64,000 nucleotides of DNA from Toxorhynchites rutilus septentrionalis (GCF_029784135.1 NC_073745.1:113512716-113576715); one strand, 5' to 3'; shown: positions 47,930-60,488, counted from the stretch's first letter. Program-made: numbers and translations. Notes: generated by a model from the sequence alone, not told the origin.

Positions 47930-48304
47930 GACCTTGTTCACGTTGTTGCCATCATCTTTTTTTCATCTTTTTCTAACACGCTCACCGACTTGCTTTTCTC
48001 TTGAAAGAACAACAATGATACTTTCTACTAAAATATTAGTCAATCTTATAACAAGTTGGTTCACGTAACACAGGAATTTCAGAAGGAGTCGGAGTCGGAA
48101 AAAATTTACCGACTGTGGAAAATCGAAAAAAAAAATTGCCGAAAATCGACCATGGAAGATTTTTAAGGATCGAAAAATCAAAACTTTGAGCGCTTTGAGA
48201 CACTCCTAAATCATGTCCGATTGAGCTGAAACTTTGCACAGGTAATTTTTTGGGCCAATAAACAAAATGTACTTGGTCGGTTTTTGAAATTTGACATGAC
48301 CATG
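47930..48304. other. Repeat-like spacer
   Basis: Contains AAGGAGTCGGAGTCGGAAAA and a low-complexity purine stretch. No gene. Confidence 0.35.
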
Positions 48305-48600
48305 TTTGCTGCGGACGGCGTCAGTGGTTGTGTGATTAGCGTAACAGCCTCACAATTCGATTGTCCTGAGTTCAATCCCAGCTGGCGTCGTTGGGATTTT
48401 CTGAGACGAAAAATCTCTGGTTACGTCTTCCTTCGGAAGTAAAAGAAGTTGGCCCGGCTCATGAGATATTGAGTCTGATAGGTAGGAACAGGTGGAGTCG
48501 CCTCCCTGATGTCAGTGATTGGCACGAAAGTGGCGGAAATAGACCGACAAAAAAAATCACTGCCACCCTACGATATACACATAATTGCTAAGGTTTTGAA
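48305..48600 (+). mobile_element. tRNA-derived SINE
   Basis: The head is GTCAGTGGTTGTGTGATTAG (A-box region) and CTGAGTTCAATCCCAGCTGG (B-box). It is followed by ACGTCTTCCTTCGGAAGTAA, a body motif I associate with culicine SINEs. The tail is A-rich near 48553. Target duplications were not resolved. Confidence 0.75.
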
Positions 48601-48700
48601 CCATGCCATGGCTGTCTGAATGTTAAGAGCTGACGCGTTATCCTATTGGAAAACACAATTTTCACGCTGGTTTTGCTGCAAAAACGACAGTAAATAATTT

Positions 48701-51224
48701 TGAAGTACCGTCGATGGGGGAGAAAATGGGTTATGGGGGTGAAATTAGGTCAAAAATGGAGAAAGTTACTAATATCTTGACAAATATTGCGAATATTTTT
48801 GTAAGCGGTGAGCCGTTTAATAAGAGACATATTTCCACAATTTCCAATGCATAATACTTAACTGTAGTGCAAATAGTTATTTATTAATAATTCATCAAAG
48901 TTTGATGTGTAAATAGCCATCAAATAATCTCTCAGTAAAAATCTCATGCCCATCATTATACAGAACTACTAAAATTGTAAATATTGGTTACAATTATTCT
49001 TTAAAGTCTTGCCAGATGAGTAATTACTGATTTTGAACATCAAAATTTTTTTTCCATTCGAATTTCTATATTTTCGAAATAATCTCTTATTTACACTGAG
49101 TGGGGGTGAGAATGGGTCAAGCACAAAATTGAATTCCATGCCAAACCGATATAGTGATTGTCAGATTTTCATGAAAATTGGTAGTTTTATTTCTCATCTT
49201 AAAATATTAGACCCGTTTTTTTTATTTTTTTTCATCAGGGTGGCCATTTCCATTTTGTGGTGGTCCGAAAAATCAACTTTTCCCCCTTTTTCCCAAAAAT
49301 GACCTCTTTCAATAATTCATAACTTTTGAACTACTGGACCGATTTAGATGTTCGACACATCAAATTAAAGCCAATGAGCTATTTAGTTTTGTTTGAAAAA
49401 CATTACACTTGAAGAAAAAACCAGCGAATTGTACAGTCTACCCAAGCTCAAGCTCATTACACTTGAAGAAAAAACCAGATTTTGTTTTCGTAATTATTGA
49501 TTGTAGTTGTTTTTCATAGTTTACATGGTTTCGGAACTAAGGTCTTCATAATTTTTATATTTTTACTCGAAAGCTGAGGTTTTTCACATAACATATCTGA
49601 ATATCAGAAAGGTGTTTTTTTCGTTTTCGAGTGATTCTGCATGTTTTCAGTTTTCGTTCATTATTCCTATGCGACTGGACAACATCTATGCGACTAGAAT
49701 CCAACTTTTATGTATATGTGGTCTTTCATGTGGATTCAAATTAGTATATCGATCATCTGATGAAGCGACCCTAATTCCTCCATATATGTATGTAGAGATG
49801 CTTGGAGAATACCTCGCCAAACCATTCTTCATATTTCATTAAAGCACGCATCACCCTTGTCGAAAATTGAACACTTCTCTAATTACATTTTTGTTCAACT
49901 TATGTTGTTACCGAGTCTACATTTTTTTTACTGACATCAATTTTGTTATTTTTGTGCGAGTGAAACAAATCTCAAGTTTCCACTCGGTTCGTGGCAGTTC
50001 AACACACACGGGACATTTTTTGATTACTCGGCGCATAATTATTTATCGGCGGATATAGCAGGGTAACTCCAAGCGCCTCCCCAGAAATTCGAAGGTAGAA
50101 GAATTAGCTTGTAGAATTAATTTCGGAAAAATAAAACAGTCAAGAGTTGCACGCTGAAACGATTGGTCGAGTTTTAGTTGTATGAAAGAAAGCCAAGACC
50201 GTTCAGGCAACGCTACACTGAATCGGCTTTGTAACTTGGAAGTTATTAATTTAAAAAAAAGGCATTTTTGGGAAAAAGGGACAATTTGATTTTTCGGACC
50301 ATCGGTTAATTTTGAAAAATCATAACTCAATAACACAAAATAACGCATCTCTGAATTTTGGATATGTTATCTAAAAAATCTTAGATTTCAAGAAAAAATA
50401 TAAAAAATAGCGCCCTTGGTCCCGAAACAATGTAAACTATAAAAAGAATACAATCAATAATTACAGGTCCAAAATCCAAAATTTCTGCAAGTGTAATATT
50501 TTTCGAAAAGAGACAAACTAATTGGCTTTAATTTTATATGTCGATCATCTGAATCGGTGCAGTTGTTCAAAAGTTATGAGTTTTTAAAAAAAAGTAATTT
50601 TTGGAAAAAATGAGAAAAAAAAAAGATATTTCGGACCACCCTAAAATGGAAATGGTGACCTATTTAGTTTGATATGTAGATCATCCGAATCAGTACAGAA
50701 GTTCAAAAGTTATGAATTAAAAAGCAACCCTAAAATGGAAATGATCACCCTAATGATAAAAAATACGGGTCTAATGTTTTGCGATAAAGAGCAAAACTAC
50801 CATTTTTAACGAAAATCTGAGAACCACTATATCGGTTTGACATGGAATGGCTGTATATAAATATTTCCATCGCACTTCTAGGTGGATTGACACTATTTTC
50901 GTAATTCAAATAATCTTTCAAGATATTTACATGTTGAAATTATTGAGAAATTGATTTCTGAACCCAATTCTTAATAGAAAGTAATATTCACTACTTTGAC
51001 CCATTATCACCCCCTGGTGAGATAGGGTCAACTTTCATTTAATCGTAGTTCAGTGAAAAATTAATATTATTCCACAATTTATTGAACACTTACGAGTGTT
51101 CATCATTAGAGAACATTTATATATAATCAGAATTGTGTTTTACTCTAATTTACGATACTTATTTAACAAAAAGTTCGAAAACTACCATTTTTGACTCATT
51201 TTCTTCCACACCGACGGTACTTCA
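48701..51224. mobile_element. 2.5-kb TIR element with GAAGTACCGTCG ends
   Basis: The left end TGAAGTACCGTCGATGGGGG and the right end CCGACGGTACTTCA are inverted repeats. Both are followed inward by AGAAAATG-GT and CAAAAATGG motifs. GGGTGAGAATGGGTCAA at 49105 and TTTGACCCATTATCACCCC at 50996 form inner inverted arms. There is no transposase. A foldback family 1 copy sits at its centre. Confidence 0.75.
49133..50855. repeat. Foldback family 1, copy D (both ends present)
   Basis: The left end is ATTCCATGCCAAACCGATAT and the right end is ATATCGGTTTGACATGGAAT followed by GGCTGTA. The internal modules are inverted with respect to each other. About 49700-50270 is unrelated DNA, probably a further insertion. 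Confidence 0.82.
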
Positions 51225-51631
51225 TTGCATTTCTACCATCAAACCTCCGCCTCTAAAGTTGTTAGCCGAAAACCGATATGACTCGTCCCGTAAGTCCCTC
51301 TATTTAGTATGAAGCAATACCATCCTGTATGATTTTCTTTTTATCGGAGAACATCACTTGAAATACTGTAGTGAACCTCGTGGGATTAACAGGCACGTTA
51401 TTTTTCGATACGCAACTTTGGGGACGTATTTCTCAAGAACCATGATCTGATTCAGATAGCTCTGCACCAAACAGTCATGACATGGCTTATCGAACAGGGG
51501 CTTCAGATTCTGGGCTGGGTAATTATTATATTCATCAGATCAAAATCAAATCAAGAACTTCTGGTTCTCACAAAATGTCCCTACTAAGAGTAGATGCAGT
51601 AAACAAGGGGAAATTCTGGCATTTGAGTTTC
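51225..51631. other. Unassigned spacer
   Basis: No recognisable gene or element end. Confidence 0.4.
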
Positions 51632-51635
51632 TTAA

Positions 51636-52934
51636 CACTTCTATACTCGCGCATTGGTCTGTCAGACCGAGAAATCAATAATTCGTTCATTTCTCAGAAA
51701 ATATCAATATTACGACTTTGCGATTTTCTCTAGCTTCGTTATTCGTCGTTCGTCATCATTTAGCGTATCGCATGTGTTGGTACGTGTGCCACTTTTTTAA
51801 CACTTTCGGTCTGACACACCGACGCGAGTATAGGAGTAACTTCGGTCTGACACACCGACGCGAGTATAGGAGTAACTTTTTTGGACAAGTGCCTTTTTTC
51901 ATATTCTAGAATATTGTTGAATTAAATGTATAAATTAATGTTAGTGGCGTGGAATATTTATTGCATACAATGCATAAGATCATTACCGGACTATTCTTAT
52001 TTGATTTCAGTCCCTTTTGTAACTGGATTGAACGGATCCATATATTAACTATTCGTCGATATATTCGTCGTTAGATTCATACGTTCAAAGGCAAATTATA
52101 AATGTTTGACTTTCGTTTAGTTATTCGCTAAATATAATGGTCATACATATACACACTTGTAAAAGAATTTCACTTGTGGAATAATTGTAAACAGTAAACT
52201 ATAAACTAATCGGTGGCTTATGGTAATTTTTAACAGTTACAGTTTCGGGGATATTTTATTTATAATGGACAATATCGACAAGAAAACAAGAAAAAGAAGA
52301 GCAAGTTCCTGAAAATCCTTTTATATCATCTTTTTTATGTCCCATCTAAAAAGGCATTAAGTTCTAGTTTACTAAGAATACAGAGACAAAGAATATTAGA
52401 AATATGCAAACTTTATATTCCAGAACCTTTATCATCTGGTAATTGTCTAGAAGATCGTTATACATTCTTCTCTTTGATAAAAGACCCGAAAAATACGCAA
52501 CAACTGCAAGAAATGTCAAAAATATGTTTGTTTCGGGCATGCAGTTATGCTATGTTCTGATTCTTGCTCTAATGAAACCACAATCGATTAATACGTTTTT
52601 ATGTTGTTTTATAGCTCTTTATACTTCCATGAATTTTATTCACTTGCTTACTTTTAATTAATAACAGTGAAAAATTCGAATTTCGTTATTTGTGTTGGAG
52701 TATCAAAAATTACTCTTTTTTGAGGAGGCTGAATTAGATGAATATGAAAACATAATAAAGAGAAGAAAACATATTTTTTGGAGTTTTTTCATTCAATCAT
52801 ACCCTCTTCTTCAAATAAATGCCAATAAAGCCTGAAAAATACTCAATGGCAACATTACAGAGATGTTCAATTTTCGGTCTGTGACACTGTGCGCGAGTAT
52901 ACGTGCTATGATTTTGCACGCGAGTACAGGAGGG
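51636..52934 (+). mobile_element. piggyBac-like element, copy 2 (1299 bp)
   Basis: TTAA at 51632-51635 and 52935-52938. The left end is CACTTCTATACTCGCGCATT. The right end read inward is CCCTCCTGTACTCGCGTGC. It is collinear with copy 1 in inverted orientation, but without the 2.67-kb insertion. Near 52450-52560 are frameshifted remains of the piggyBac C-terminal finger. At about 51802-51880 a 40-bp unit (CTTCGGTCTGACACACCGAC...) is tandemly duplicated. Confidence 0.87.
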
Positions 52935-52938
52935 TTAA

Positions 52939-54572
52939 AGTGAAGGTGGAAGCTAGCCACAAATGGCTGTCACAATGGCGCTCATTTCTTTCATCTCCCT
53001 CACCCCTCGACCGAAAAACAATAATTTTGCGACACAGTGTGAAGAAAATGATCGTTCTCACACACTTCCCATCAAGTAATATCAATCAAACTCTAATCGA
53101 TTACTCACAAGATATTAAATTTTCATCTGCTGACGCACTGTATAGTGAAAAACGTCGGAAAACTCGAGCAAGTGCTCTGAAAATTAAATTTTCATTTTTC
53201 AATCTTCGGCAATGGTTTTGTTTGTATTGGTGAAAGCATCGTTATTTTTTCGACACTGATGCCAGAAAACATCATCGAAGCAGCTATCAAAACCACTCAA
53301 TAAAATGTTATTCCTGAGTCATAGCGTTTCATGTCATGAAAATCAATAGAACAAAATTGTGTTGATATCAATACAATCATTATTTTTACGTTTAATGGGT
53401 CTATAATGTAAGTTTTAGCAACTTTAACATTGGGTAAGAAAATTGTATTGCAGAGCTCGGAACACTGTCACGGCTGCCTATGCTTTCAAAAACAATAAAC
53501 GGAAAAGTATTACATTCGATCAAAATGTCTCGGCCAGCGAAGAGAAGGGTTAAGGCTCTCCAACGTGAATATGTGAAAACAATACGACCAACGAAGGAAA
53601 ATATTAAGGAATTATCAGCATCGAGTTACTATGCGGAAGAACTTGTTAATATCAAAAGAGCCTTAATTCGCATGTGTTATAAATTTGCTCATGTTACGCT
53701 CGCGTATAATCAGAATTTTACTTCATATGCAAATGCACCTTCTATATATATTTATGTTTGCAATTGTTCATCGAAACATTTTGTTCATACATCTAACTTC
53801 AGTATTGAATTGTTATTTTTTCTTTCAAATGTATTCAAAGACTCGTGTCAATGAAGTGCCACACAGTCTGATTGATATATTTACATGTGCTCTGTACCTT
53901 AAGGTGAAGGTGGAAGCTAGCCATTGTAGTAGTATAGGTAAACCTACGTGTAAAAATGGGGTAATAGTGTTTGTGAGAGAAGGGAAGCAAACGTAAATAG
54001 ATCAAGTCACTGTGTAGCTGTGTAGCGCTTCATTGACTGTGTAGTAAATAGATCAAGTCACTGTGTAGACTGTGTAGCGCTTCATTGACACGAGTCTTTG
54101 AATACATTTGAAAAAAAAAATAACAATTCAATACTAAAGTAAAATACACAATTTTGTTCTATTGATTTTCATGACATGAAACGCTATGACTCAGAAATAA
54201 CATTTTATTGAGTGGTTTTTATAGCTGTTTCGATGATGTTGTCTGACATCAGTGTCGGGAAAATAACGATGCTTTCACCAATACAAACAAAACCATTGCC
54301 GAAGATTGAAAAATGAAGATTTAACTTTTAGAGCACTAGCTCGAGTTTTCAGACGCTTTCACTATACAGTGCGACAACAGTTAAAAATTTAATATGTTAT
54401 GAGTAATCGATTAGTGTTTGGTTGATATTACTTGATGGGAAGTGTGCGAAAACGAACATTTTCTTCACACTGTTTCGCAAAATTATTGATTTTCGCGCGA
54501 GGGGAAAGGGACGGAGATGAAAAAAATGAGCGCCATTGTGACATCCATTTGTGACTAGCTTCCACCTTCACC
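52939..54572. mobile_element. Palindromic element with TTAA duplication
   Basis: TTAA at 52935-52938 and 54573-54576. The ends are inverted repeats (AGTGAAGGTGGAAGCTAGCC and, inverted, GGTGAAGGTGGAAGCTAGTC). Arm homology covers 52939-53365 with 54145-54572, and 53795-53865 with 54066-54130. The segment 53366-53790 is present only in the left half. An extra copy of the terminus preceded by TTAA lies at 53899. TTAA suggests piggyBac- or Kolobok-type mobilisation. Confidence 0.8.
53525..53790 (+). CDS. Unrecognised basic open frame inside the palindromic element
   Basis: From an ATG at 53525 the frame reads MSRPAKRRVKALQREYVKTI, then RPTKENIKELSASSYYAEEL and VNIKRALIRMCYKFAHVTLA. A plausible splice acceptor (ATTGTATTGCAG) lies upstream near 53454. 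The protein is basic and helical in appearance, perhaps 60-100 residues. It lies exactly in the segment missing from the other arm of the palindrome. I do not recognise the family. It may be a transposon-encoded N-terminal piece, a captured host exon, or chance. Confidence 0.3.
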
Positions 54573-54576
54573 TTAA

Positions 54577-55845
54577 GTGATTCGCGCCTGTACAAATCAA
54601 AAAGCTAGTTTTAGAAGAAAGATAGTTGTTATATCACACACTTAATACATCAATTCAAATGCCATCCCTATTTCTGAACACAAAAAAATGAGCGAATCCA
54701 TAGTTATATATTACGACACTTTTTTTTTCATTCATTCTCTATCGATTCAGTGACTATGAATGAGCAAACGCAAGAATGAGTAAGCAAACTAAGGCATCTG
54801 AGAAATTTCGATACTCGATGAAATAAAAATAACGAGCGGGATCTTTTTTTTGTGCCAACCACTCATATTTTTTTATATTTTATGGGGAATGACCAAATTT
54901 TGGTGTATTCCGTGAATACTCGAAGAGAAAAAGTAGCAACACAGGGAAGGAGTGGCGATTTGCTCACTTCGTCGGATTAAGTATGACAAACTACGCGAGC
55001 GCGATCGGCTGGACACTAATGAAGATTTATTCCCCAACAAGGTGCCATCCTGTGGGGTGCTGTAAACGTGTGCTTGCCGAATGAGCATAGATAATTTATA
55101 ATGAGCTGCACAACTGTGGCGAGCTGCGGACAAAAATGCGTCTCCGCCCCCAAAAATGAAATCATGAATTTATGGAGTAAGTATGTCATCAGGCTTGTTG
55201 GTAATATAAATATGGGAAAAGGTTATCAGCGATGAGAACCCATGCTGTTTTGTTTACATTAAGCTTTTGACTTGCTTTGAGCGACTTGATGAAATATCGC
55301 CGAAAATTTGTTTGAAATATAAATATTCAGAGGCTTTTTTATAGACTGCAATGCATTTGTGCTCATATCTTGAATACATAAACGAGTCCCCACCAAATCA
55401 ATTTTATTGCACATGAAAGAACATAATCGAAATATGATAAAATTAGTAGTGTAGGTGTACCAATTATGGTGGAAATATGTCACAAACTAATAGAAATTTG
55501 CGAAAAAATTCTCTTTATAGTTCAAAAGTTTACAAAAGTATACTTTTTTTCTAGCAGTTTGAACTCTGTTTTTCAAGATGCCTACTGATATTTCGATGAT
55601 TAGTTGACTAAATTACATAAAAAACATGTTTGAAAATGTGATTTCCATGTACCCATTATGGTAGTAGTGTTCCTGGTGTTTCGTAATAGGTGTACCTATT
55701 ATGGTAATAGTCGGTGACATATGTAAAAAGTGTTAATAGTATTCAAAATATACTTCAATTATAATTTTTAAATAAAACTATGCCTCAAAATCTTATTCCT
55801 CATTGGTTATAAAACTATGCCTCTAAATTTTATTATCTCAAAAAA
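54577..55845. other. Unassigned spacer
   Basis: 54900-55150 is GC-richer, without a convincing frame. AGGTGTACC-ATTATGGT occurs at about 55452 and 55690 in the same orientation and may mark a small element. Confidence 0.35.
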
Positions 55846-56230
55846 AATATGAGAACAGAGCGCGAAGTCGAAAAAAGTGATTTTAGAAATACTGTAACTT
55901 CGTGAAAAACCAATACATGAAGATGGGATATACATAATTTTAGTGCTTCAAATTGAGGGGCTTAGAATGCAAGGAGTGTAAGTGACTTGATTGATTTCTC
56001 CTCATCAACTTTTTCTTTACTTAATAACTCAACTGCAAAGACGTTCTAATTTAAGTTTGCTATATAATCCGATAAATGAGGATCTGACCTATCCCCCACA
56101 TTGACAAATACAGCGGGGAATGTATTTGCAGCTAAGTTATGACCAAAAGAGAGAGTCGATGTAGAGAAATCGATCAAATCACTTACACCCCTTTCATTCT
56201 AAGCGCCTCAACTTAAAGTTTTGAGTTGTA
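55846..56230. repeat. Diverged relative of the 28.7-kb MITE
   Basis: GAGAACAGAGCGCGAAGTCG followed by CTGTAACTTCGTGAAAAACC matches the left arm at 28720-28780. An inner inverted pair (GTGTAAGTGACTTGATTGAT / ATCAAATCACTTACACC) lies at about 55977 and 56172. Confidence 0.55.
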
Positions 56231-56385
56231 CTACTTGAATGTTTCTATCTTGTTGTGTGTACGTGTAGTGGATAACAATTTTGGGAAGAAAACAGTTGCC
56301 ATTCGCCAGTATTCCTTCTATACCATTACATATGGTACATTACACAATAGCCATTTAGGCGTAAGAGTATTCTTTCTGTTCTTCC

Positions 56386-56661
56386 ATTATCCAGTTGGAC
56401 CACCGGACAGCGGAAACAGTTGATTGATCATTGTCGAGTTATTTATAGAACAGCAGCCCGATGTGTCTTGCAGAGCAGAGCAGTTGTATGGATGAATCGA
56501 TCTTATTTCGACCGTGGATCGATCTCCATCGCTGATAATTGTTGCGTGGACGTAGCTATTCTGTAACAACACAAAGATGGTCAATGAGGGTCCTGAGTTT
56601 TGAACTCACGATCGATCGCTTACTAAGCGAACGCGCAACCAATGTGGCTACGGAGACCCCC
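56386..56661 (-). mobile_element. tRNA-derived SINE
   Basis: Minus strand: GGGGTCTCCGTAGCCACATT, TTGCGCGTTCGCTTAGTAAG, then the B-box GTGAGTTCAAAACTC. The body contains GGAGATCGATCCACGGTCGA and ends CCAACTGGATAATGG. The length of about 275 bp and the pol III boxes fit a SINE. Target duplications were not resolved. Confidence 0.78.
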
Positions 56662-57578
56662 CAATTAACCTTATCAATCAGCATTCATTGGATTCCAAGA
56701 GCGCTCCTATAGGCCATTTTTCTACAGGAAAAAGTTTTGATAGATAGTTTCCCTATTTCTAATGGAATTTTCCTTCAATAATGCAATTATTCCCAAATCG
56801 GAAGGCAGTTTTGAAAACTCCACGAGGTTCTCTTCTACACTCCTGATATCGAACTCATCAGGAAATCCTTTTACTGCTGAGGTTTTAACGGAAGAGAATG
56901 TTGATGATTTGAATTGGATTGATTTAATAATCGATTGAAAGAAACACGGCCGGATGCTAGATATTCGGCAAACTTCGAGTTCGGATGGCCGAATATCCAA
57001 CAGCCGAATATATCCAATTTCTCTAATATTTTTTTCTAATAAGTTCAGCTAATTGATTTTAATTTGATATATCGATCGTCTGAATCAGTCCAGTAGTTCA
57101 AAAGTTATTTTTTGAAAAAGAGGAAAATTTTATTTTCCTGAGCAATGGGTAACTTTGAAAAATCATAGCTCAAAACGATAGAAATCACATCTCTGATGTT
57201 TGAATATCTAATGTAGAAAAACCACAGCTTACAAGAAAATCATATACCGTTTTGTCACAAATTCCACATAAGGTTTGTTGGCCATTAAACAGTGTCTCGT
57301 TACTCAAAATGGTACTCTTTCGCGAAATTAATTTTACAATAGAGCCTTTTTTTTTCATTTGACTACAATGGAATTGTTTTACAAAATATTCATGGTGAAA
57401 AACTAAAAATATGCACCGATTCATGTTCTGAACAGCAAAAATGCAAATGATATGGCCCTCGTATGTTTGGAAGTTAAGGTCCATAAAAGGGACTGTTTAC
57501 ATATACCTGGTGACAGTTTAAGAGGGCGGGGGTTGAGGCCTTGCTCATACTTCCACACAAAACCTGACTAATACCATG
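56662..57578. other. Unassigned, with a foldback family 1 scrap
   Basis: 57050-57230 contains TTTGATATATCGATCGTCTG and ATCATAGCTCAAAACG, modules of foldback family 1. The rest is unassigned. Confidence 0.45.
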
Positions 57579-58050
57579 GACAGACATACAACTGTACTAG
57601 CGCTGTACGCTGTACTGTACGTACAGCGTTGTACAGGTATCACGATAGCATGACACACATACTTTGGTTGTACATTGTACCGCATGTCAGACTGACAATC
57701 AGAAGTTTGAATTTATTGCATTGTATTTTCACCAATATTTCAATGAAAAAGGTTTTTATTTAGCGTCTAAACTATCGAACACAACAAATATGTTTCCAAT
57801 CTGAGTTATTAACTCAAGAGAAAGTCAATGAAAAGAATGTATACCAAATGTTTTGATTCGTTTTGTTCATGCTACCCACCACTAACCGTCTATGGCGCTG
57901 CGCACAGTACAACTGTAGCCATGTACAGCGGAAAAATAGGTCGGTACAGGTACAGCGATTGTAACGAGTTGCTTGCATGGTTCTAGCGCTGTACATGGTG
58001 ACAGACATACAATTTTCGAAGAACAACGCAAGTACAGCTGTATGTCTGTC
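57579..58050. mobile_element. 472-bp MITE with GTACAGCG-rich arms
   Basis: GACAGACATACAACTGTACT at the left and AGTACAGCTGTATGTCTGTC at the right are inverted repeats. The arms are packed with GCTGTAC/GTACAGC words in both orientations (for example 57596-57640 and 57920-58000). No clear target duplication. Confidence 0.7.
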
Positions 58051-58239
58051 ATAAGTATAAGAGAATCAATTTTACTCTTGTCGGTTTGCGCTTGCGACCT
58101 ACGTTTTGCTAGAAAAGAGCTTACGAACATTTGTCAACAAATGTTTTTTTATATTGTTCCTCCAGAATTGGATAGTCCCTGTCCTTGTCCAATTTGTGAC
58201 CTATTGCTGTATTTGCCTGAAAATAGTGTGTTCAAACAT

Positions 58240-58990
58240 CTTCTGTTCGGAATTTGAATCATGTGGCGAAACTAATTTTAATGAAGATGCATAAAAGCTT
58301 ATTTGTTCATCCGTGTATAGTAGATTCTTACCTTTTTTAGCACTTAACATGAAAACAGCCAACAAAATAGATAAAACATCTACAAAAACTGAAAAATTCA
58401 CAATGCTTGTTTTTTACGGAATTTACAAACCAAACATTTTATCACTAGTGTTGACAGTCACATATTTGGCAAATGCTTAGTATTATAAGTTATAGGCTGT
58501 ATCGATACCTGTAAATGACCTATAATCCAAATAATGTCAGGGTTTTGATTATTCAATTATTTATAACATTATAAGTTCAGTAAATTTACATTTCAAAATG
58601 AAGTGTTAGGAATTTGAATCATGCGCGGAAGCTTGATTCAAATTCCGAACACTACTTCAATACTAATTTTAAAGAAGATTTCTGCATAAAAATCACTTTT
58701 TTCATCCATTTATTGTAGAAAAGGTAACTAGCACTTAACGTGAATACAGCAAACAAAATAATTGAAACAACTGCTAAAACTGAAATATGAACGATGCTTG
58801 TTTTTTACGGAATTTGCTAACGCAAACATTTTATCATTGATTTCGACTGTCACTTCTTTGCAAATGTTTAATATTATAAATTATAGGCTGTATCGATACC
58901 TGTAAATGATCTTAAAATGAAGTCTCTACCCCCAAAGAATGTCAGAGTTTTCATTATTCAATTTTTTATAACATAAAAGTTTAGTGTTCG
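58240..58990. repeat. Two diverged tandem units of about 391 bp
   Basis: ATGCTTGTTTTTTACGGAAT is at 58403 and 58794. GGCTGTATCGATACCTGTAA follows in both. The units are clearly diverged, with several indels. Confidence 0.85.
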
Positions 58991-59340
58991 AAATTTGAGA
59001 CTGTTCGGAATATAAGAATTATGGTAATACAAAGATTCAAATTTATTTCGATAAAATCGTGTAAATTTGTCGAATCACAACATCAAGAAGGTTGTAATTC
59101 ATGTGCATACACTGTATTTGCCTTTACACCAAAACAGCCTTTTTACAGTATGAAAATATCATTTTTTTGATTATATAATCCTTAGCAAAATGCTAAGAAG
59201 TAAGCATTAATGGAACACAGAACTAGATTTTTCAACAAAAGAAAAATGATTCGCATGAAATCAAGTAACAAAAACGAGAAAGAAGTGATTTCTCATTCAT
59301 ATTAGGGCCATTCAAATGGGTTGGTAATATCTATGATATA
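58991..59340. other. Unassigned AT-rich spacer
   Basis: Nothing recognisable. Confidence 0.4.
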
Positions 59341-60020
59341 ACCGCAAGGTTGACGTGGGACTACCGTTGGCTTAGTAATCATTTGTTTGTATTGAATCAA
59401 TTATTGATTGAAACATTTAGTATTCAGAAACATTGAATGAAACAATTTTCTAATTCAATTGAATTCAACATATTTGCTGTGTAAGTAACAATTTTTTTCA
59501 TGTCGTTGATCTTCTTTGCTAAAATGTGTATTCTGATAGTAACGCACGTCAACCGAGAGCGCCCGATTTATTTTCAATTTGCATGAAGATACCGTCAAAC
59601 CATGTTAAAATGTTGTAATGTTAAAAACACACGACATTGTTTTCCTAGATGGGGTCTTTGTTTCAACTTCCGCTCATGATGTAAAAACCGTTTCGCTTTC
59701 ATCACGTTTTTATGAAATAAAGTTAACGTTAATAACAATTTTTGCTGCGAACGGATTTTAACGGTTGGCATACCAATCGAATCGGAAATTTTAGTTTGAA
59801 AGATTTGTTTGATATACATTACAATCCCATAGTCTGTGTATGGTATAAATTGATGAAAATTGGAAGCATTCCCATTTCCCCATACATTTATTCTGTCAAT
59901 TTATGTGCTTTCCCGAACCGAGTAGTCAATAACGGGCAAGATTTCAACGTATTCGCAAATAATATCCGAAATGATAAACCAACAAACTAAATAAAAATAT
60001 TGCGTAGTCCTACGTCCTAA
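59341..60020. repeat. GACGTAGGACTACGTC family member, about 0.68 kb
   Basis: The left side is ATAACCGCAAGGTTGACGTG, as at 30205-30230 in inverted form. The right side is GCGTAGTCCTACGTC at about 60003. AATAATATCCGAAATGATAA (59958) is shared with the member at 35.8-36.6 kb (inverted or diverged). Confidence 0.6.
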
Positions 60021-60452
60021 GCGGTCTTGTCTCGGATACAACCCCTGGAATTTTTTATTTTGTCGACTTTATCATCAGTTGAAGAGGTGGAAGGTCGTCT
60101 TGGACGTACCCATATCGAAAATCGCCCAGCAAAGAAAAGTTAAATTGTTCTCAAATAACGCTGTGAACAAACTTAATGAAGATCTCTCTGAAGATGTGCG
60201 ACAAGCAAACCAAACAACTCGATAAATTCTGACAATTACACCGATAGCTTTCAATTGGTCGATGCTATCGAAATGTTCGATATGCAAAATAGTAGAATAG
60301 ATCTAACGAGCCAAATTCTTATCGTTTCGATTCATATAATAGGACCCAATCTCTTACATTGAGCTAATTTCTCTTCTTCATCGATAAAAGCATGATCATC
60401 CAAAATCAAACATATATTATCAAATAAGCAGTATTTGAATTACTGAATTACT
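60021..60452. other. 3' flank of mRpL21
   Basis: AT-rich sequence with no gene recognised. The distance from the repeat to the mRpL21 poly(A) signal is about 0.43 kb. Confidence 0.4.
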
Positions 60453-60458
60453 TTTATT
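60453..60458 (-). terminator. Polyadenylation signal of mRpL21
   Basis: AATAAA on the minus strand, about 31 bases past the stop codon. Confidence 0.7.
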
Positions 60459-60488
60459 TGCTCTAAATCAGTTGTACATTGTACATAA

